Source of the DNA: an uncultured Thermoanaerobaculia bacterium
GTDB taxonomy: Bacteria; Acidobacteriota; Thermoanaerobaculia; Multivoradales; Multivoraceae
Assembly: GCA_951812325.1 (NCBI GenBank)
Contig: OX638294.1
Location: forward strand, 3,882,859-3,946,858
Reading direction: 5' to 3'
DNA length: 64,000 nt
This document shows, one piece after another, positions 26,923 to 37,494 of the stretch. The notes beneath the pieces are model-generated. The model had not been told where the DNA came from, did not search any database, and saw nothing but the letters and a program-made list of their open reading frames with translations. Within the stretch, counting starts at the first letter, position 1. Every line of letters begins with the position of its first letter. A program made the translations under genes and the position numbers.

Positions 26923-29106
26923 CTACAGTCGGCTCAACAGCGACCTCGCGGTCGCCACCTCGGCTGAATACCGACCTCGGAGCTTCGGAGCCGACGCCTC
27001 CCGCACGAAGCGCTCCAGCGCCTGGCGGGCGAGTTCCGACCGTCCTGTACGAGCGGCGACGCCGCCCAGGTTGTACACCACGTCGAGATCTCCCGGATCG
27101 AGTTCCACCGCACGGCGCCATGCGTCGATCGCCTCGCCTGCGCGGCGCTGGTTGAACACGGCGATCCCCAGGGTGTTCCACGACAGCGGAAGCTCCGGGT
27201 TCAGCGCCAGGGCCAGGCGTGACTCCTCCTCGCAGAGCCGCCAGTCGCCGGCGTGACAGGCCGCCAGGGCCAGATTCCGGCGAGCCACGGGATTGTCCTG
27301 ATCGACCTCGACCGACTGCAGGAGAACCTCCCGCGCCCGCGCCGGCGCCCCCGCCTCGGCCAGCACGAGTCCCAGCACGTTCAGAGTGTCCGGATCCCGC
27401 GAGTCGGCGTGCCGCTCCATCAGCCGCACGGCTTCGGCGGCCCGGCCGACTTCGGCCAGCGTCAGCGCCAACTGCCGCTGCAGGGAAACCGGCGCAACGA
27501 GGTCGCGTTGAACCCGAATCATCATCGCCAGCGCCTCGTCCACCTTGCCCCGCTCGAGCAGGACCTGGGCCAGGTTGGAGTAGCCGATCGCCATCTGCGG
27601 CCGCCGTGAGACGACGTCCCGGGCGAGCTGTTCCGCACGCTCCAGGCGGCCATCCTGGTAGGCCTCGGAGAACTCCTGGATCGTCCGGTCCAGCTCGACC
27701 AGCGCTTTCGGATCGTCCTCGCGGTCGTAGTCGTCCCGGGTCGGCCCGCCGCCCGCCGCACTCAGATAACCCAGGCTCTGAAGCGCCCTTCGTTCCTCGT
27801 CCGTCACGCTCCCTGCGGCGGGCGGCCATTCGGACTCGGAAGGCAACAGCGAAGCGAGTGCGGTCGAAATGCCGTCATCGGCATGGAGGTTTCGGGCCTC
27901 GGCCGGGTCAGCCAGCAGGTCGTATCGCTCCGGGATCGGGAGGGCGATGTACTTCAGCAGCCGGGCGCCGTTCCCTCCCGTCCCGTCCTCGGCCCGAGCC
28001 GGCGGCCGGGCGTCGGACCCTGCCAGCGGATAGGCCGTGATCACACCGCGCAGGGGCGCCCAGCCACGCTGCAGGTTGGTGTGCAGAGCTTCGAAGTAGA
28101 TCGGCGCGGTGACCCGGCTTGCTGCACGGAAACCGGTATCGCCCGCGGGCGTTCTCCACAGGCTGCGGCCCGCAAGGTCCGGCAAGGCGTCCGTTCCGAC
28201 CCCTGCCGCCTCGAGCATCGTGGGCAGGACGTCGATGTGGCGAACCGGCGCCTTGACCCGGGCCGACTTCAGGCGTTCGGCCCAGAGCACAAGCGGCACG
28301 GCAAGCGTCGCCTCGTAGGCGAACAGCCCGTGCGTCCTCTCTCCATGCTCGCCCAAGGCCTCGCCGTGATCGGATGTCACCACGATCAGAAGTTCGGAGT
28401 CGGCGATCTTTGGGGCGACAACCTCCAGCAACCGGCCCACGTAGAGGTCGACGGCCGCGACCTCCCCCAGGTAGGGGTTTCCGGCGAAGCGATCGGCCAG
28501 GGCTGGAGGCGGTTCATAGGGCGCGTGGGGCTCGTAGAGATGAACCCACAGGAAGCGGCGTTCCCCTTCGTGCCGCTGCCACCACTCGGACGCTGCGCGA
28601 ACCACGTCGGCGCCGCTTCGCTCGGCAACGGCAAAGCCATGCGTCGAGCCCTCGGGATACGAGTCGTCATAGACCTCGAAACCCCGGTCGAGCCCGTAGC
28701 GCGCGTCCAGCGGAAACGCCGCCACGAAGGCGGCCGTCCGGAACCCGGCGGCGGCGAACGCCTCGGCCGCCGTTGGGACGGCTGCCGGCAACACGAAGCC
28801 GGCGTTGTCCCGCACGCCGTGCTGGTACGGCAGTTGGCCGGTCAACAGGTTCGCGTGCGACGGCAGCGTCATCACGCTGTGCCCGTACGCCCGTTCGAAC
28901 ACCCAGCCCGAGGCGGCGAGTTCGTCGAGCCGCGGCGTTTCCGCTTGCGGGTTGCCGGCGAAGCCGAGCGCGTCTGCGCGCAGCGTGTCGATCGTGATCA
29001 GCACGAGGTCATCCGCGAACCCCGGCGCCGGCGCCTCAAGCCGGTACGGGTACTGCTGCTCCGGGATTGCCGGCGCTTCCTCGGGCCGGGCCTGGCAGGC
29101 CGCCAT
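26923..29106 (-). CDS. Sulfatase/alkaline-phosphatase-superfamily lipoprotein with TPR repeats (second copy)
   Basis: 727 residues from ATG 29106. That ATG lies inside what looks like a lipoprotein signal: the 24 codons before it read IRDAGEPAARTRAAGLLLLA then AVG, leading into MAAC, with no ATG, GTG or TTG. A CTG at 29178 overlapping the upstream stop (CTGA) is the likely true start. Hydrolase motifs: LITIDTLRAD (Asp40 by the ATG count), SVMTLPSHANLLTG with Thr80 in the nucleophile place, and VVTSDHGEALGEHGERTHG. TPR units begin near residue 470 (AEQLARDVVSRRPQ; AREVLLQSVEVDQDNPVARR; AIDAWRRAVELDPGDLDVVY). It shares its design with the gene at 1076-3274 and, like it, lacks the formylglycine motif. 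Confidence 0.8.
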   Translation of the reverse strand: MAACQARPEEAPAIPEQQYPYRLEAPAPGFADDLVLITIDTLRADALGFAGNPQAETPRLDELAASGWVFERAYGHSVMTLPSHANLLTGQLPYQHGVRDNAGFVLPAAVPTAAEAFAAAGFRTAAFVAAFPLDARYGLDRGFEVYDDSYPEGSTHGFAVAERSGADVVRAASEWWQRHEGERRFLWVHLYEPHAPYEPPPALADRFAGNPYLGEVAAVDLYVGRLLEVVAPKIADSELLIVVTSDHGEALGEHGERTHGLFAYEATLAVPLVLWAERLKSARVKAPVRHIDVLPTMLEAAGVGTDALPDLAGRSLWRTPAGDTGFRAASRVTAPIYFEALHTNLQRGWAPLRGVITAYPLAGSDARPPARAEDGTGGNGARLLKYIALPIPERYDLLADPAEARNLHADDGISTALASLLPSESEWPPAAGSVTDEERRALQSLGYLSAAGGGPTRDDYDREDDPKALVELDRTIQEFSEAYQDGRLERAEQLARDVVSRRPQMAIGYSNLAQVLLERGKVDEALAMMIRVQRDLVAPVSLQRQLALTLAEVGRAAEAVRLMERHADSRDPDTLNVLGLVLAEAGAPARAREVLLQSVEVDQDNPVARRNLALAACHAGDWRLCEEESRLALALNPELPLSWNTLGIAVFNQRRAGEAIDAWRRAVELDPGDLDVVYNLGGVAARTGRSELARQALERFVREASAPKLRGRYSAEVATARSLLSRL

Positions 29107-29174
29107 GCCGACCGCGGCGAGGAGCAGAAGGCCTGCTGCCCGGGTCCGTGCTGCGGGCTCGCCGGCGTCCCTGA

Positions 29175-30197
29175 TCAGAGCGATTCCAGATACTCGGCGA
29201 ACTGTTTCGCCTCCTCGGCTCTCTCTCCCTCGGGTTCAAGTTCAAGCAGCCGGCGGAAGTCGGCGAGCGCTGCCGCGTTCTCGCCAGCGGCCATGAACGC
29301 CAGTCCCCGGAAATAGTAGGCCTCCGCCCACTCCGGCTCGCTCTTGATCACTGAATCGAACTTGGCCAGGGCGCCTGCGATGTCGTTCTCGTTGTAGAGC
29401 TCAAGGCCCTCTCGCAGAAAGACCTCGGGATCTGCGCGCTGGTCCTCGGGGAGACGCTGGAGGTACTGCTGTGCCTCCTCGCCGCGGCCCAGGGCGGTCA
29501 GCCGGCGGCTCATCAACTTCAAGGCGGCGGCGTTCGTGGGAGCATGGCCGAGTGCCTTCTGCAGGCTGCTCAGCGCCTCTTCGTCCTGGTCCAGTTGCAC
29601 CTGAGCCTGGGCGATCGCGACCAAAACGGCCGCCTTGCCGCCATCCCCCAAAGACGGAAGCGCCTCGTTGAAGAGTGCGATGGCGCCTTCGAAGTCCCCC
29701 GTTCGCAGGAGGTCGTTGCCACGCTCCAGCGACTCCCGAGCAACCTGGCCTGCTTCGCCATCGTCCAGCGCAGCCGCCGAGCCGTCCGTCGCCGCCCCGC
29801 CACCCGGTTCGAGGGCAGTCTTGACGAAGGGCCTCTCCGAGGCTGCGGCGTATTCGTTGACGCGCACCGTGTGCTGGGTCGGAATGTACCCCGCCTTGGA
29901 GACGAACACCTCCCAATTGCCGCCGGCCAGGCCGGCTCGCGCCCATCGCCCCTGCTTGTTGGTCAGCACCTCTTCTTCGGGTCCGACGCCGTCGAGAGTC
30001 AACCTGACGCTGGCACGTTCGACCGCATTGCCTTCCGGATCCTCCACGGCGCCGCTGAGGCGGCCCCGCCCCACCCAGGCCTGAGCCTGGAGCATCGATG
30101 CCACGAAGCTGCCCACCAGGACAATGGCCACGACGCGGCAGCTCGCGAAGCGATCGCAGGCTGGTCTTCCCTCTCGTCCCGTCAATTCAACGCGCAT
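29175..30197 (-). CDS. Exported protein with carboxypeptidase-regulatory domain and TPR repeats
   Basis: 340 residues from ATG 30197, which leads into a signal peptide (VVAIVLVGSFVASMLQAQ). The open frame continues upstream to 30449 but encodes a low-complexity Arg/Ala stretch. The first domain (GRGRLSGAVEDPEGNAVERA, then TNKQGRWARAGLAGGNWEVF) is a carboxypeptidase-regulatory-like beta-sandwich. TPR units follow (AIALFNEALPSLGDGGKAAV; ALSSLQKALGHAPTNAAALK; ALAKFDSVIKSEPEWAEAYY; ALADFRRLLELEPEGERAEE). Its stop lies at the proposed CTG start of the sulfatase-fold gene, so the two are probably one operon. It may be a surface-exposed scaffold. Confidence 0.75.
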   Translation of the reverse strand: MRVELTGREGRPACDRFASCRVVAIVLVGSFVASMLQAQAWVGRGRLSGAVEDPEGNAVERASVRLTLDGVGPEEEVLTNKQGRWARAGLAGGNWEVFVSKAGYIPTQHTVRVNEYAAASERPFVKTALEPGGGAATDGSAAALDDGEAGQVARESLERGNDLLRTGDFEGAIALFNEALPSLGDGGKAAVLVAIAQAQVQLDQDEEALSSLQKALGHAPTNAAALKLMSRRLTALGRGEEAQQYLQRLPEDQRADPEVFLREGLELYNENDIAGALAKFDSVIKSEPEWAEAYYFRGLAFMAAGENAAALADFRRLLELEPEGERAEEAKQFAEYLESL

Positions 30198-30592
30198 TTC
30201 GTCTTTGGTTCCCTTCCGTTGCCGAGATCCGTCGGGCAACTCGCGTGCCGAAGGCTCAAGACTCGAAGCACGACTGCAGCCGGGGAGTGGCATCCTGACA
30301 GCATGAGGTCGTCCCTGCAGGAGCAGTCTCGTGGCATGAGGCTTCCGGTGCGCCGCAATCAGGCGGCTCCGTGCTCCTGCAGCGCTTGCGGCAGGCGCCG
30401 AACTCCCGACGGCACGATCAACGCTAGCAGCCCGCCGGGCTTTGGTCAAAGCTCAGCGCTGTCCAGCGAGAAGTGAGTGGAACACACAAGCGTGAACGAG
30501 GGCCGTGGGCCGCTTCACCAGGGCCGACATCCGCCTGCCGGCCCATGCCGATGCGACGCCGGGTCCGATGTGCGGTCACGGCACGCGGGCGG
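30198..30592. other. 395-bp intergenic region between two leftward genes
   Basis: It lies upstream of the TPR gene at 29175 and downstream of enolase. It should hold the promoter of the TPR/sulfatase pair and the 3' end of the enolase transcript. I see no clear terminator stem, RNA gene or supported reading frame. Confidence 0.4.
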
Positions 30593-31981
<1,389 letters not shown>

Positions 31982-32062
31982 TCACGCCTCCGGAGCCTAC
32001 TTCGGCCGGCCTGGAACTGCCGCGTCCGGCGGCCGGGTCCTCGGCCCGGCCCGTGCGTCCCC

Positions 32063-32090
32063 GCCGCCTGTTCCCTGCGCGACAGCGCGG
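32063..32090. repeat. Short dispersed motif (CTGTTCCC type), copy 1
   Basis: The stretch carries CCTGTTCCCTGCGCGACAGC. Close matches lie at 40951-40973 and 42831-42860, each in an intergenic region and flanked by G-rich sequence. Similarity fades outside about 25 bases, so this is a small or decayed element. Confidence 0.3.
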
Positions 32091-32162
32091 AGGCGCCTTC
32101 GCGGCGCCCGACATCGAGCGCGAGCCGGATGGGGCCTGCGACAGCCCGGCCGGGCAACCGGG

Positions 32163-33845
32163 TCAACGGACCACCCGAAGCCGCCGACCGATTGGCAGAC
32201 CCGGCAGCTGCAGGCTGCCTTGCCCGGGCCACTGCACTCGCAGTTCGACTGTCTCCGGGTCGTCTGCTTCGTTTGCCGAAGGCGCGATGCCGAAGGTCCG
32301 GGTCGTTGAACTCTGCGACAGGTAGGACGAACCGGCTCGGATTCCGCGACGTTGTACCGCGGTGCGGGAGCGCACCTCAAGCACCGCGCCGATCGCTCGT
32401 GGATTCGCGGATTCGCGGTCGAGCAGGTCGACCTGAACCGCCTCGCCCTTGCGGGTGCTCTCGTTCCGGTAGACCTCGGCGCGCTGGTTGCAGTTGGATA
32501 TGACGAGATCGGGATCGCCGTCGAGATCGAAGTCGGCGACAGCCAGCCCCCGGCTCACCCGGTTCCCGGAGAGGCCGCTGTCTTCGATCTCGGTGAAGCG
32601 GCCGCCCCGGTTCTCGAGCAGCTGATTCGGTTGTGCACCGAGTGCGTCGTTGCGGGGTTCCCGTGCGGAGATGTCGTGGATCACGTGGCCGTTGGCGATC
32701 ACCAGATCCAGGTCTCCATCGAGGTCGAAGTCCGCCAGGGCGACACCGAAACCGACCCAGGGCAGGGACGGTTCGGCGACCCCTGCGACGAAGCGATGCT
32801 CGAGGAAGAGCCCATTGCCCTGATTCGAGTAGAGGGCGTTCGTCTGTTTGTCGAGGTGCGTGACGACCAGGTCCTCGAAGCCGTTGCCGTCGATGTCGCC
32901 GACGGCGATGCCCATGCCCGCTTCTGCATCGCCGCGGCGTGACAGCGCGGTGCCTGCCAGCAGGGCATCGTCCGCGAAACGGAGGCCGTTGCCGGTGCTT
33001 CGGTTCAGGAAGTGAAGATTGGGGTCCATGTCGTTGGCCACGTAGATGTCGGGCCTGCGATCGTCGTTCAGGTCGGTGATGACGACGCCGAGACCGGCGC
33101 TGCGGGCTTCGCCGAGGCCGAACTCGGCCGTCGCGTCGACGAAGAGCGGATCGCCGCCGCGCCGATGCCCGTTGCGGTAGAACCGGTCCGCCAGGCCGTT
33201 GTAGACATCGGGGTGGCAGTAGGAGCGCAGGCCGCTTTCGGGCCGCCCGCAGGCCACGTTGTTGTCGTGGCTGAAGTCTACGTAGTTCGCCACGTACAGG
33301 TCGAGATCGCCGTCGAGATCAACGTCTCCCAAGGCGGCGGATGTGCTCCACGACGGATCGGCGGCGCCGGTCTCCTGTTGAGCGGCGGTGAACGTGCCGT
33401 CGCCCTCGTTGACGAAGAGGCGGTTCGGCCCGAAAGCGGTCAGGTAGAGATCCGGGTCGCCGTCACCGTCCACGTCACCCGTGACGGCGCCCATGCCGTA
33501 GCTGTCGAGTTGGACGCCGGAGGCTTCGGTCACGTCGACGAAACGACCGCCATCGTTGCGCAACAGAGTGGTCCGGCCCGGCTTGCCCCCGTGGGGCGAT
33601 GGTTCGCCGCTGTCGACGAACAGCAGATCGTCGTCGCCGTCGCCGTCGTAGTCGAACGCGGCTACCCCGCTTCCCAGCGTCTCGATCATGTAGAACTCGC
33701 CCTGACCGCCATGGCGGTGGTGGAAACCGACGGCCCAGGCGTCGGCCGTGTCCACGAATCGAATGCCGTCACCTGCGGATGCGGTCTCTGCGGGGTTCGC
33801 GGCTGCCAGGGTTGCCGCGAGAACCGGGATCAGGGCGAGAACCAT
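32163..33845 (-). CDS. CRTAC1 / ASPIC-UnbV FG-GAP repeat protein (copy 2)
   Basis: 560 residues from ATG 33845, with a short signal peptide (MVLALIPVLAATLAAANPA). FG-GAP loops: DYDGDGDDDLLFV, DVDGDGDPDLYLT, DVDLDGDLDLYVA, DLNDDRRPDIYVA, DIDGNGFEDLVV and DFDLDGDPDLVIS. A Cys pair lies in the middle (ACGRPESGLRSYCHPD), at the place where the other copies have YCGP. The C-terminus RVQWPGQGSLQLPG is the UnbV region. Unlike the other two copies it has no TPR gene beside it. It is divergent from the PQQ dehydrogenase at 33917, 71 bases away, so their promoters are shared or overlapping. It is probably an exported calcium-binding propeller. Confidence 0.9.
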   Translation of the reverse strand: MVLALIPVLAATLAAANPAETASAGDGIRFVDTADAWAVGFHHRHGGQGEFYMIETLGSGVAAFDYDGDGDDDLLFVDSGEPSPHGGKPGRTTLLRNDGGRFVDVTEASGVQLDSYGMGAVTGDVDGDGDPDLYLTAFGPNRLFVNEGDGTFTAAQQETGAADPSWSTSAALGDVDLDGDLDLYVANYVDFSHDNNVACGRPESGLRSYCHPDVYNGLADRFYRNGHRRGGDPLFVDATAEFGLGEARSAGLGVVITDLNDDRRPDIYVANDMDPNLHFLNRSTGNGLRFADDALLAGTALSRRGDAEAGMGIAVGDIDGNGFEDLVVTHLDKQTNALYSNQGNGLFLEHRFVAGVAEPSLPWVGFGVALADFDLDGDLDLVIANGHVIHDISAREPRNDALGAQPNQLLENRGGRFTEIEDSGLSGNRVSRGLAVADFDLDGDPDLVISNCNQRAEVYRNESTRKGEAVQVDLLDRESANPRAIGAVLEVRSRTAVQRRGIRAGSSYLSQSSTTRTFGIAPSANEADDPETVELRVQWPGQGSLQLPGLPIGRRLRVVR

Positions 33846-33916
33846 GGCGTCCGTTGACGCTACCAGTGGATGGCGCGCAGTAGGATGCGCCGTTCAACCC
33901 TCAGAGGGGATGGCGC

Positions 33917-35962
33917 ATGTCGAGTCTCGATCCGAGGATCGTTCCAGGTCTCCGTGTTCTCCTGGCCGTCGTGGCCGCCGTGGCCGCCGCCGCGCCGGCG
34001 GTTGCCCAGCACGGCGCGCAGGGCGGGGAGTGGCGGCATTTCGGTGGTGACAGCGGCGCCACCCGCTACTCGCCGCTGGACCAGATCGACCGGGACAACT
34101 TCCCGGAGCTGGGTGTCGCCTGGCGCTGGGAGTCGGCCGACGTTCTGCTGGGAGAGGTGTCCGACCTGGCGCCCGGGCCCTTTCGGGGCATGCCGTTGAT
34201 GATCGACGGCGTGGTCTACATCGCGACCAACCTGGGCCAGGTTGCGGCGCTCGACCCGGCGACCGGCGTCACGCTGTGGCGGCACGATCCGAGGGACTGG
34301 GAGATCGAGCAGCGCGGTTCGCTGGTCCAGATTCGCGGCATCGAGTCCTGGACCGACGGCAGGGCGGAGCGCATCCTGATCGCGACCCGCGGCGGGCGGC
34401 TGGTGTCGCTCGACCCGGCGACCGGCAGGCCGGATCCGGAGTTCGGCGAGGAGGGCGTCGTCGACCTGATGCAGGGCCTGCTGCCGGGGCGCGCGAACCG
34501 GAACATGAACTGGACGGCGCCCGTGACCGTCGTCGCCGACACGATCGTGATCGGCGGCACGGTCTTCGACTTCCCGCTGCGCAACAACAACCCGCCCGGA
34601 GACGTGCGCGGTTTCGACGTCCGCACCGGCAAGCTCAGGTGGACGTTCCATGCCGTACCGAGGGAGGGCGAGCCCTACGTCGAGACTTGGGAGAACGAGT
34701 CGTGGCGGACGATGGGCAACACGAACGTGTGGTCCATGATGAGCGCCGACCAGGAGCTCGGCTATGTCTACCTGCCGTTCGGGACGCCGACCAACGACTA
34801 TTACGGCGGCGACCGGCACGGCGACAATGTCTACGCCGAGTCGATCGTCTGCCTCGATGCCGCCACGGGCGAGGTGGTCTGGCACTTTCAGACGATCCAC
34901 CACGGCGTCTGGGACTACGACCTGGCGTCGGCGCCGAACCTCGTCGACATCAGGGTCGACGGCAGGGACATCAAGGCGGTGGCGGTGGTCTCGAAGGTCG
35001 CGATGACCTACGTGTTCGACCGGGCGACCGGAGAACCCGTGTGGCCGATCGTCGAGGCGCCGGTCGACCATCACACGCGGATTCCGGGCGAAAAGCTCTC
35101 GCGCACTCAGCCGTTCACGACCCGGCCGCCGCCGTTCGAGACCCTGGGCATCGACTACGACGACCTGATCGACTTCACGCCGGAGCTGCGGGCCGAGGCG
35201 CTCCGGGTGATCCGCGATTACGTGATCGGCCCCGTCTTCACGCCGCCGATCATCCACGGCGAGGACGGCAAGCGCGCGTACCTGCAGAATCCGGGCCCGG
35301 GCGGCGGCGCGAACTGGACCGGCGCTTCCTTCGATCCGGAGACGAACATCCTCTATGTGCCGTCGCTGACCCGCCCGGGCGCAATCTCGCTCTCGGCCCC
35401 CGACCCGGCGCGTTCCGACTGGCGGTACTCGATCAACCGCCGGGCCATGCCGAAGGTCCGGGGCCTGCCCCTGCTCAAGCCGCCCTACCGGCGGATCACC
35501 GCGTTCGACATGAACCGCGGCGAGATGCTGTGGCAGGTTCCGCTGGGGGAGGGGCCCCGCGACCACCCGGCGATCAGGCACCTGAACCTGGGCCGGCTCG
35601 GCACGCCGCCGCAGGCCGGCGTCGTCACGGAAGGCGGCGTCCTGGTGACCCGGACCCTCGTCATCTCGATCGAGCCGATCCTCGACGAACTCGGAGACCG
35701 CGCGGCCGACGGCAGCTACCTCGTCGCCTTCGACAAGGCGACCGGCGAACTCCTGGCCCGGGTCGAAGTCGACCGCAGCCTCCACGGCGGCCCGATGACC
35801 TACATGCATGAAGGCCGCCAGTACATCCTGATTGCCGGCGGCGGCGAACGCCCGGGACCCGGCGTCCCCGTCGAAGCCGTCGCCGTCGCCGGCGCGACGC
35901 GCCCGGCTCCCCGCCAGCCGCCCCGCAAGTCCGAGCTCCTCGCCTTCGCCCTGCCCGAGTAG
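33917..35962 (+). CDS. PQQ-dependent quinoprotein dehydrogenase, exported
   Basis: 681 residues from ATG 33917, with GAGGGG upstream. Signal peptide: VLLAVVAAVAAAAPAVAQ. The domain is an eight-bladed quinoprotein propeller: WRHFGGDSGATRYSPLDQID at the start, ALDPATGVTLWRHDP and ALDAATGEVVW-type tryptophan-docking repeats (CLDAATGEVVWHFQTIHHG), WDYDLASAPNLVD, and YVFDRATGEPVWPI. These match the membrane-bound glucose-dehydrogenase-like family, which oxidises sugars or alcohols in the periplasm and passes electrons to the respiratory chain. There is no CxxCH heme motif, so it is not a fused quinohemoprotein. The substrate cannot be read from the sequence. The C-terminus has a proline-rich piece (RPAPRQPPRKSE). 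Confidence 0.9.
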   Translation: MSSLDPRIVPGLRVLLAVVAAVAAAAPAVAQHGAQGGEWRHFGGDSGATRYSPLDQIDRDNFPELGVAWRWESADVLLGEVSDLAPGPFRGMPLMIDGVVYIATNLGQVAALDPATGVTLWRHDPRDWEIEQRGSLVQIRGIESWTDGRAERILIATRGGRLVSLDPATGRPDPEFGEEGVVDLMQGLLPGRANRNMNWTAPVTVVADTIVIGGTVFDFPLRNNNPPGDVRGFDVRTGKLRWTFHAVPREGEPYVETWENESWRTMGNTNVWSMMSADQELGYVYLPFGTPTNDYYGGDRHGDNVYAESIVCLDAATGEVVWHFQTIHHGVWDYDLASAPNLVDIRVDGRDIKAVAVVSKVAMTYVFDRATGEPVWPIVEAPVDHHTRIPGEKLSRTQPFTTRPPPFETLGIDYDDLIDFTPELRAEALRVIRDYVIGPVFTPPIIHGEDGKRAYLQNPGPGGGANWTGASFDPETNILYVPSLTRPGAISLSAPDPARSDWRYSINRRAMPKVRGLPLLKPPYRRITAFDMNRGEMLWQVPLGEGPRDHPAIRHLNLGRLGTPPQAGVVTEGGVLVTRTLVISIEPILDELGDRAADGSYLVAFDKATGELLARVEVDRSLHGGPMTYMHEGRQYILIAGGGERPGPGVPVEAVAVAGATRPAPRQPPRKSELLAFALPE

Positions 35963-36090
35963 CGGCCGCGACCCGGCGACGACCCGGGTCTCGGGAAGAT
36001 GGCATGAGGCGGGGCCGCTACGCGCCCGGGGGCCGCTACGCGCCGCCTCGGCCTGCCCGGAACATCACCGTGGCAGCTGTGCCGGCGCGG

Positions 36091-37494
36091 CTACGCCGTG
36101 AGGCCGGCGAGCGGGCCGATCAGGTCGATGTAGTCGCCGCGTTGGCCGTAGGCGTGGCGGAGGCCGACGTGGTTCACGTCGAGGCCCATCGCACGGGCGA
36201 CGCTGACCAGGAGGTGCTGGTGGGGGACGCCGGCGAACTCCGTCACGCCGCCGGGCGCGACCTGGGCCGGGACGCGCATCCCGGCGGGGGTCCGGTGGGG
36301 CCAGTGCATGTAGCGGCCGGTGTCGAAGGCCCAGGAGCCGCCGATCAGCACGGGGCAGTAGTTGCGGTAGCCGTGCCAGCCGTCGCCGAGTTCCGAGCCC
36401 CAGACGATCAGCGTGTTGTCCATCAGCGAGCCGCCGCCCGCGTCGGGGATCGACTCCAGCGTGTCGACGAGACGGGCGACCTGCCGGCCGTGGTACTCCA
36501 CGTAGTGGGTCATCGCGTCGTGCTTGCGCACATCGTCGTGGATGTAGTGGGCGATGCCCTTGTGCACCTTGTCGCTGATGTGGTCGGCGCCGAACTCCGC
36601 GGTCGGCATCTCGCCCAGGGAGAAGGAGACGACGCGGGTGATGTCGCAACTGAAGGCGGCGGCGATGATGTCGACGAAGGCGTCGAACTGCAGATCGTAA
36701 CGGTCGAACGAGGCGGCGGGCCGGGGCGGCGCGTCGCAGGAGAGGGTCGCGAGGCCCTCGAGCCGGTGGCCGAGCCGGTCGACGAGGCCGAAGTGGGATT
36801 CGAGCCGGGCACGGTCGTTGGCGTCGAAGCGCGCAGCGACGGCCCGGTACTCCCGGTACGCGAAGTCCAGGGTGCTGCGCCGGTACGCGCCCACCGTGTC
36901 ACCCGAGGATGCCGGTCCGAAGACCCGGTTCCAGGCCCGCAGCGGCGTGTTCTCCGCCGGCAGCCGTACACCGCCGCTGCTGTAGCTGATCGGGCGGCCC
37001 GCTTCGAGCGCGGCGTCGACCGAGACTTCCAGCGACGGCAGGCGGTCTGGCCGGGCCACGTGCGCGGCGACCAGCTGGTCGAGGGAGGCCGACGTCGAAC
37101 GTGTATCGCGGGCGGCGAAGTCCGCGTTGTCGCCGGTCCAGGCGTGGACCCAGCCGCGGTCGTGCCGGTTGCCTCCGGCGTCGAGCTCCGCGGTGGCCAG
37201 CGAAAGGCCGTCCAGCGCGAGGATGCGCCGCCGATGGTCGTGGAGAGGCGCGAGTGGCCGACTGAACGCCGCCTTCGGGAGCGGCGCCAGGTCAACCGAC
37301 CAGGGTTCGCTTTCGGAAACGCCGTCCGGGCGCATCTTCCAAGCGGCGTAGGGCCAGCCGTGGCAGTGGCTGATCAGGATCAGGCGCCGGACCTGGGCGG
37401 GGCTTCGGGCGAGTGCGCGCAGGGCGCCGCCCGGCCAGCCGGCGCCGAGTGCGGTGAGGCCTCCGAGCTGCAGCAGCTGTCGTCTCGAGATCAT
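36091..37494 (-). CDS. DUF1552 protein with Tat-like signal
   Basis: 467 residues from ATG 37494, which overlaps the DUF1592 stop by four bases (ATGA). The N-terminus MISRRQLLQLGGLTALGAG is a twin-arginine-like signal. Family patterns follow: RLILISHCHGWPYAAWK, PLAPLHDHRRRILALDGL, GNRHDRGWVHAWTGD, SLDQLVAAHVARPDRLPSLE, and MDNTLIVWGSELGDGWHGY. DUF1552 proteins resemble the alkaline-phosphatase/DUF1501 fold and nearly always sit beside a DUF1592-type cytochrome-like protein in Planctomycetota, Acidobacteriota and relatives. The biochemical role is unknown. A 35-base duplication spans its start region (37481-37515 and 37555-37589). Confidence 0.85.
   Translation of the reverse strand: MISRRQLLQLGGLTALGAGWPGGALRALARSPAQVRRLILISHCHGWPYAAWKMRPDGVSESEPWSVDLAPLPKAAFSRPLAPLHDHRRRILALDGLSLATAELDAGGNRHDRGWVHAWTGDNADFAARDTRSTSASLDQLVAAHVARPDRLPSLEVSVDAALEAGRPISYSSGGVRLPAENTPLRAWNRVFGPASSGDTVGAYRRSTLDFAYREYRAVAARFDANDRARLESHFGLVDRLGHRLEGLATLSCDAPPRPAASFDRYDLQFDAFVDIIAAAFSCDITRVVSFSLGEMPTAEFGADHISDKVHKGIAHYIHDDVRKHDAMTHYVEYHGRQVARLVDTLESIPDAGGGSLMDNTLIVWGSELGDGWHGYRNYCPVLIGGSWAFDTGRYMHWPHRTPAGMRVPAQVAPGGVTEFAGVPHQHLLVSVARAMGLDVNHVGLRHAYGQRGDYIDLIGPLAGLTA

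Noticed and set aside
33860..35809. A 649-codon open frame opposite the PQQ dehydrogenase
   Set aside because: Same reasons: low-complexity composition and no recognisable motif, while the plus strand carries a complete quinoprotein propeller.
36011..36045. A short tandem repeat of GGGGCCGCTACGCGCC between convergent genes
   Set aside because: Only two imperfect units; no link to a gene or mobile element, so it was not listed as a feature.
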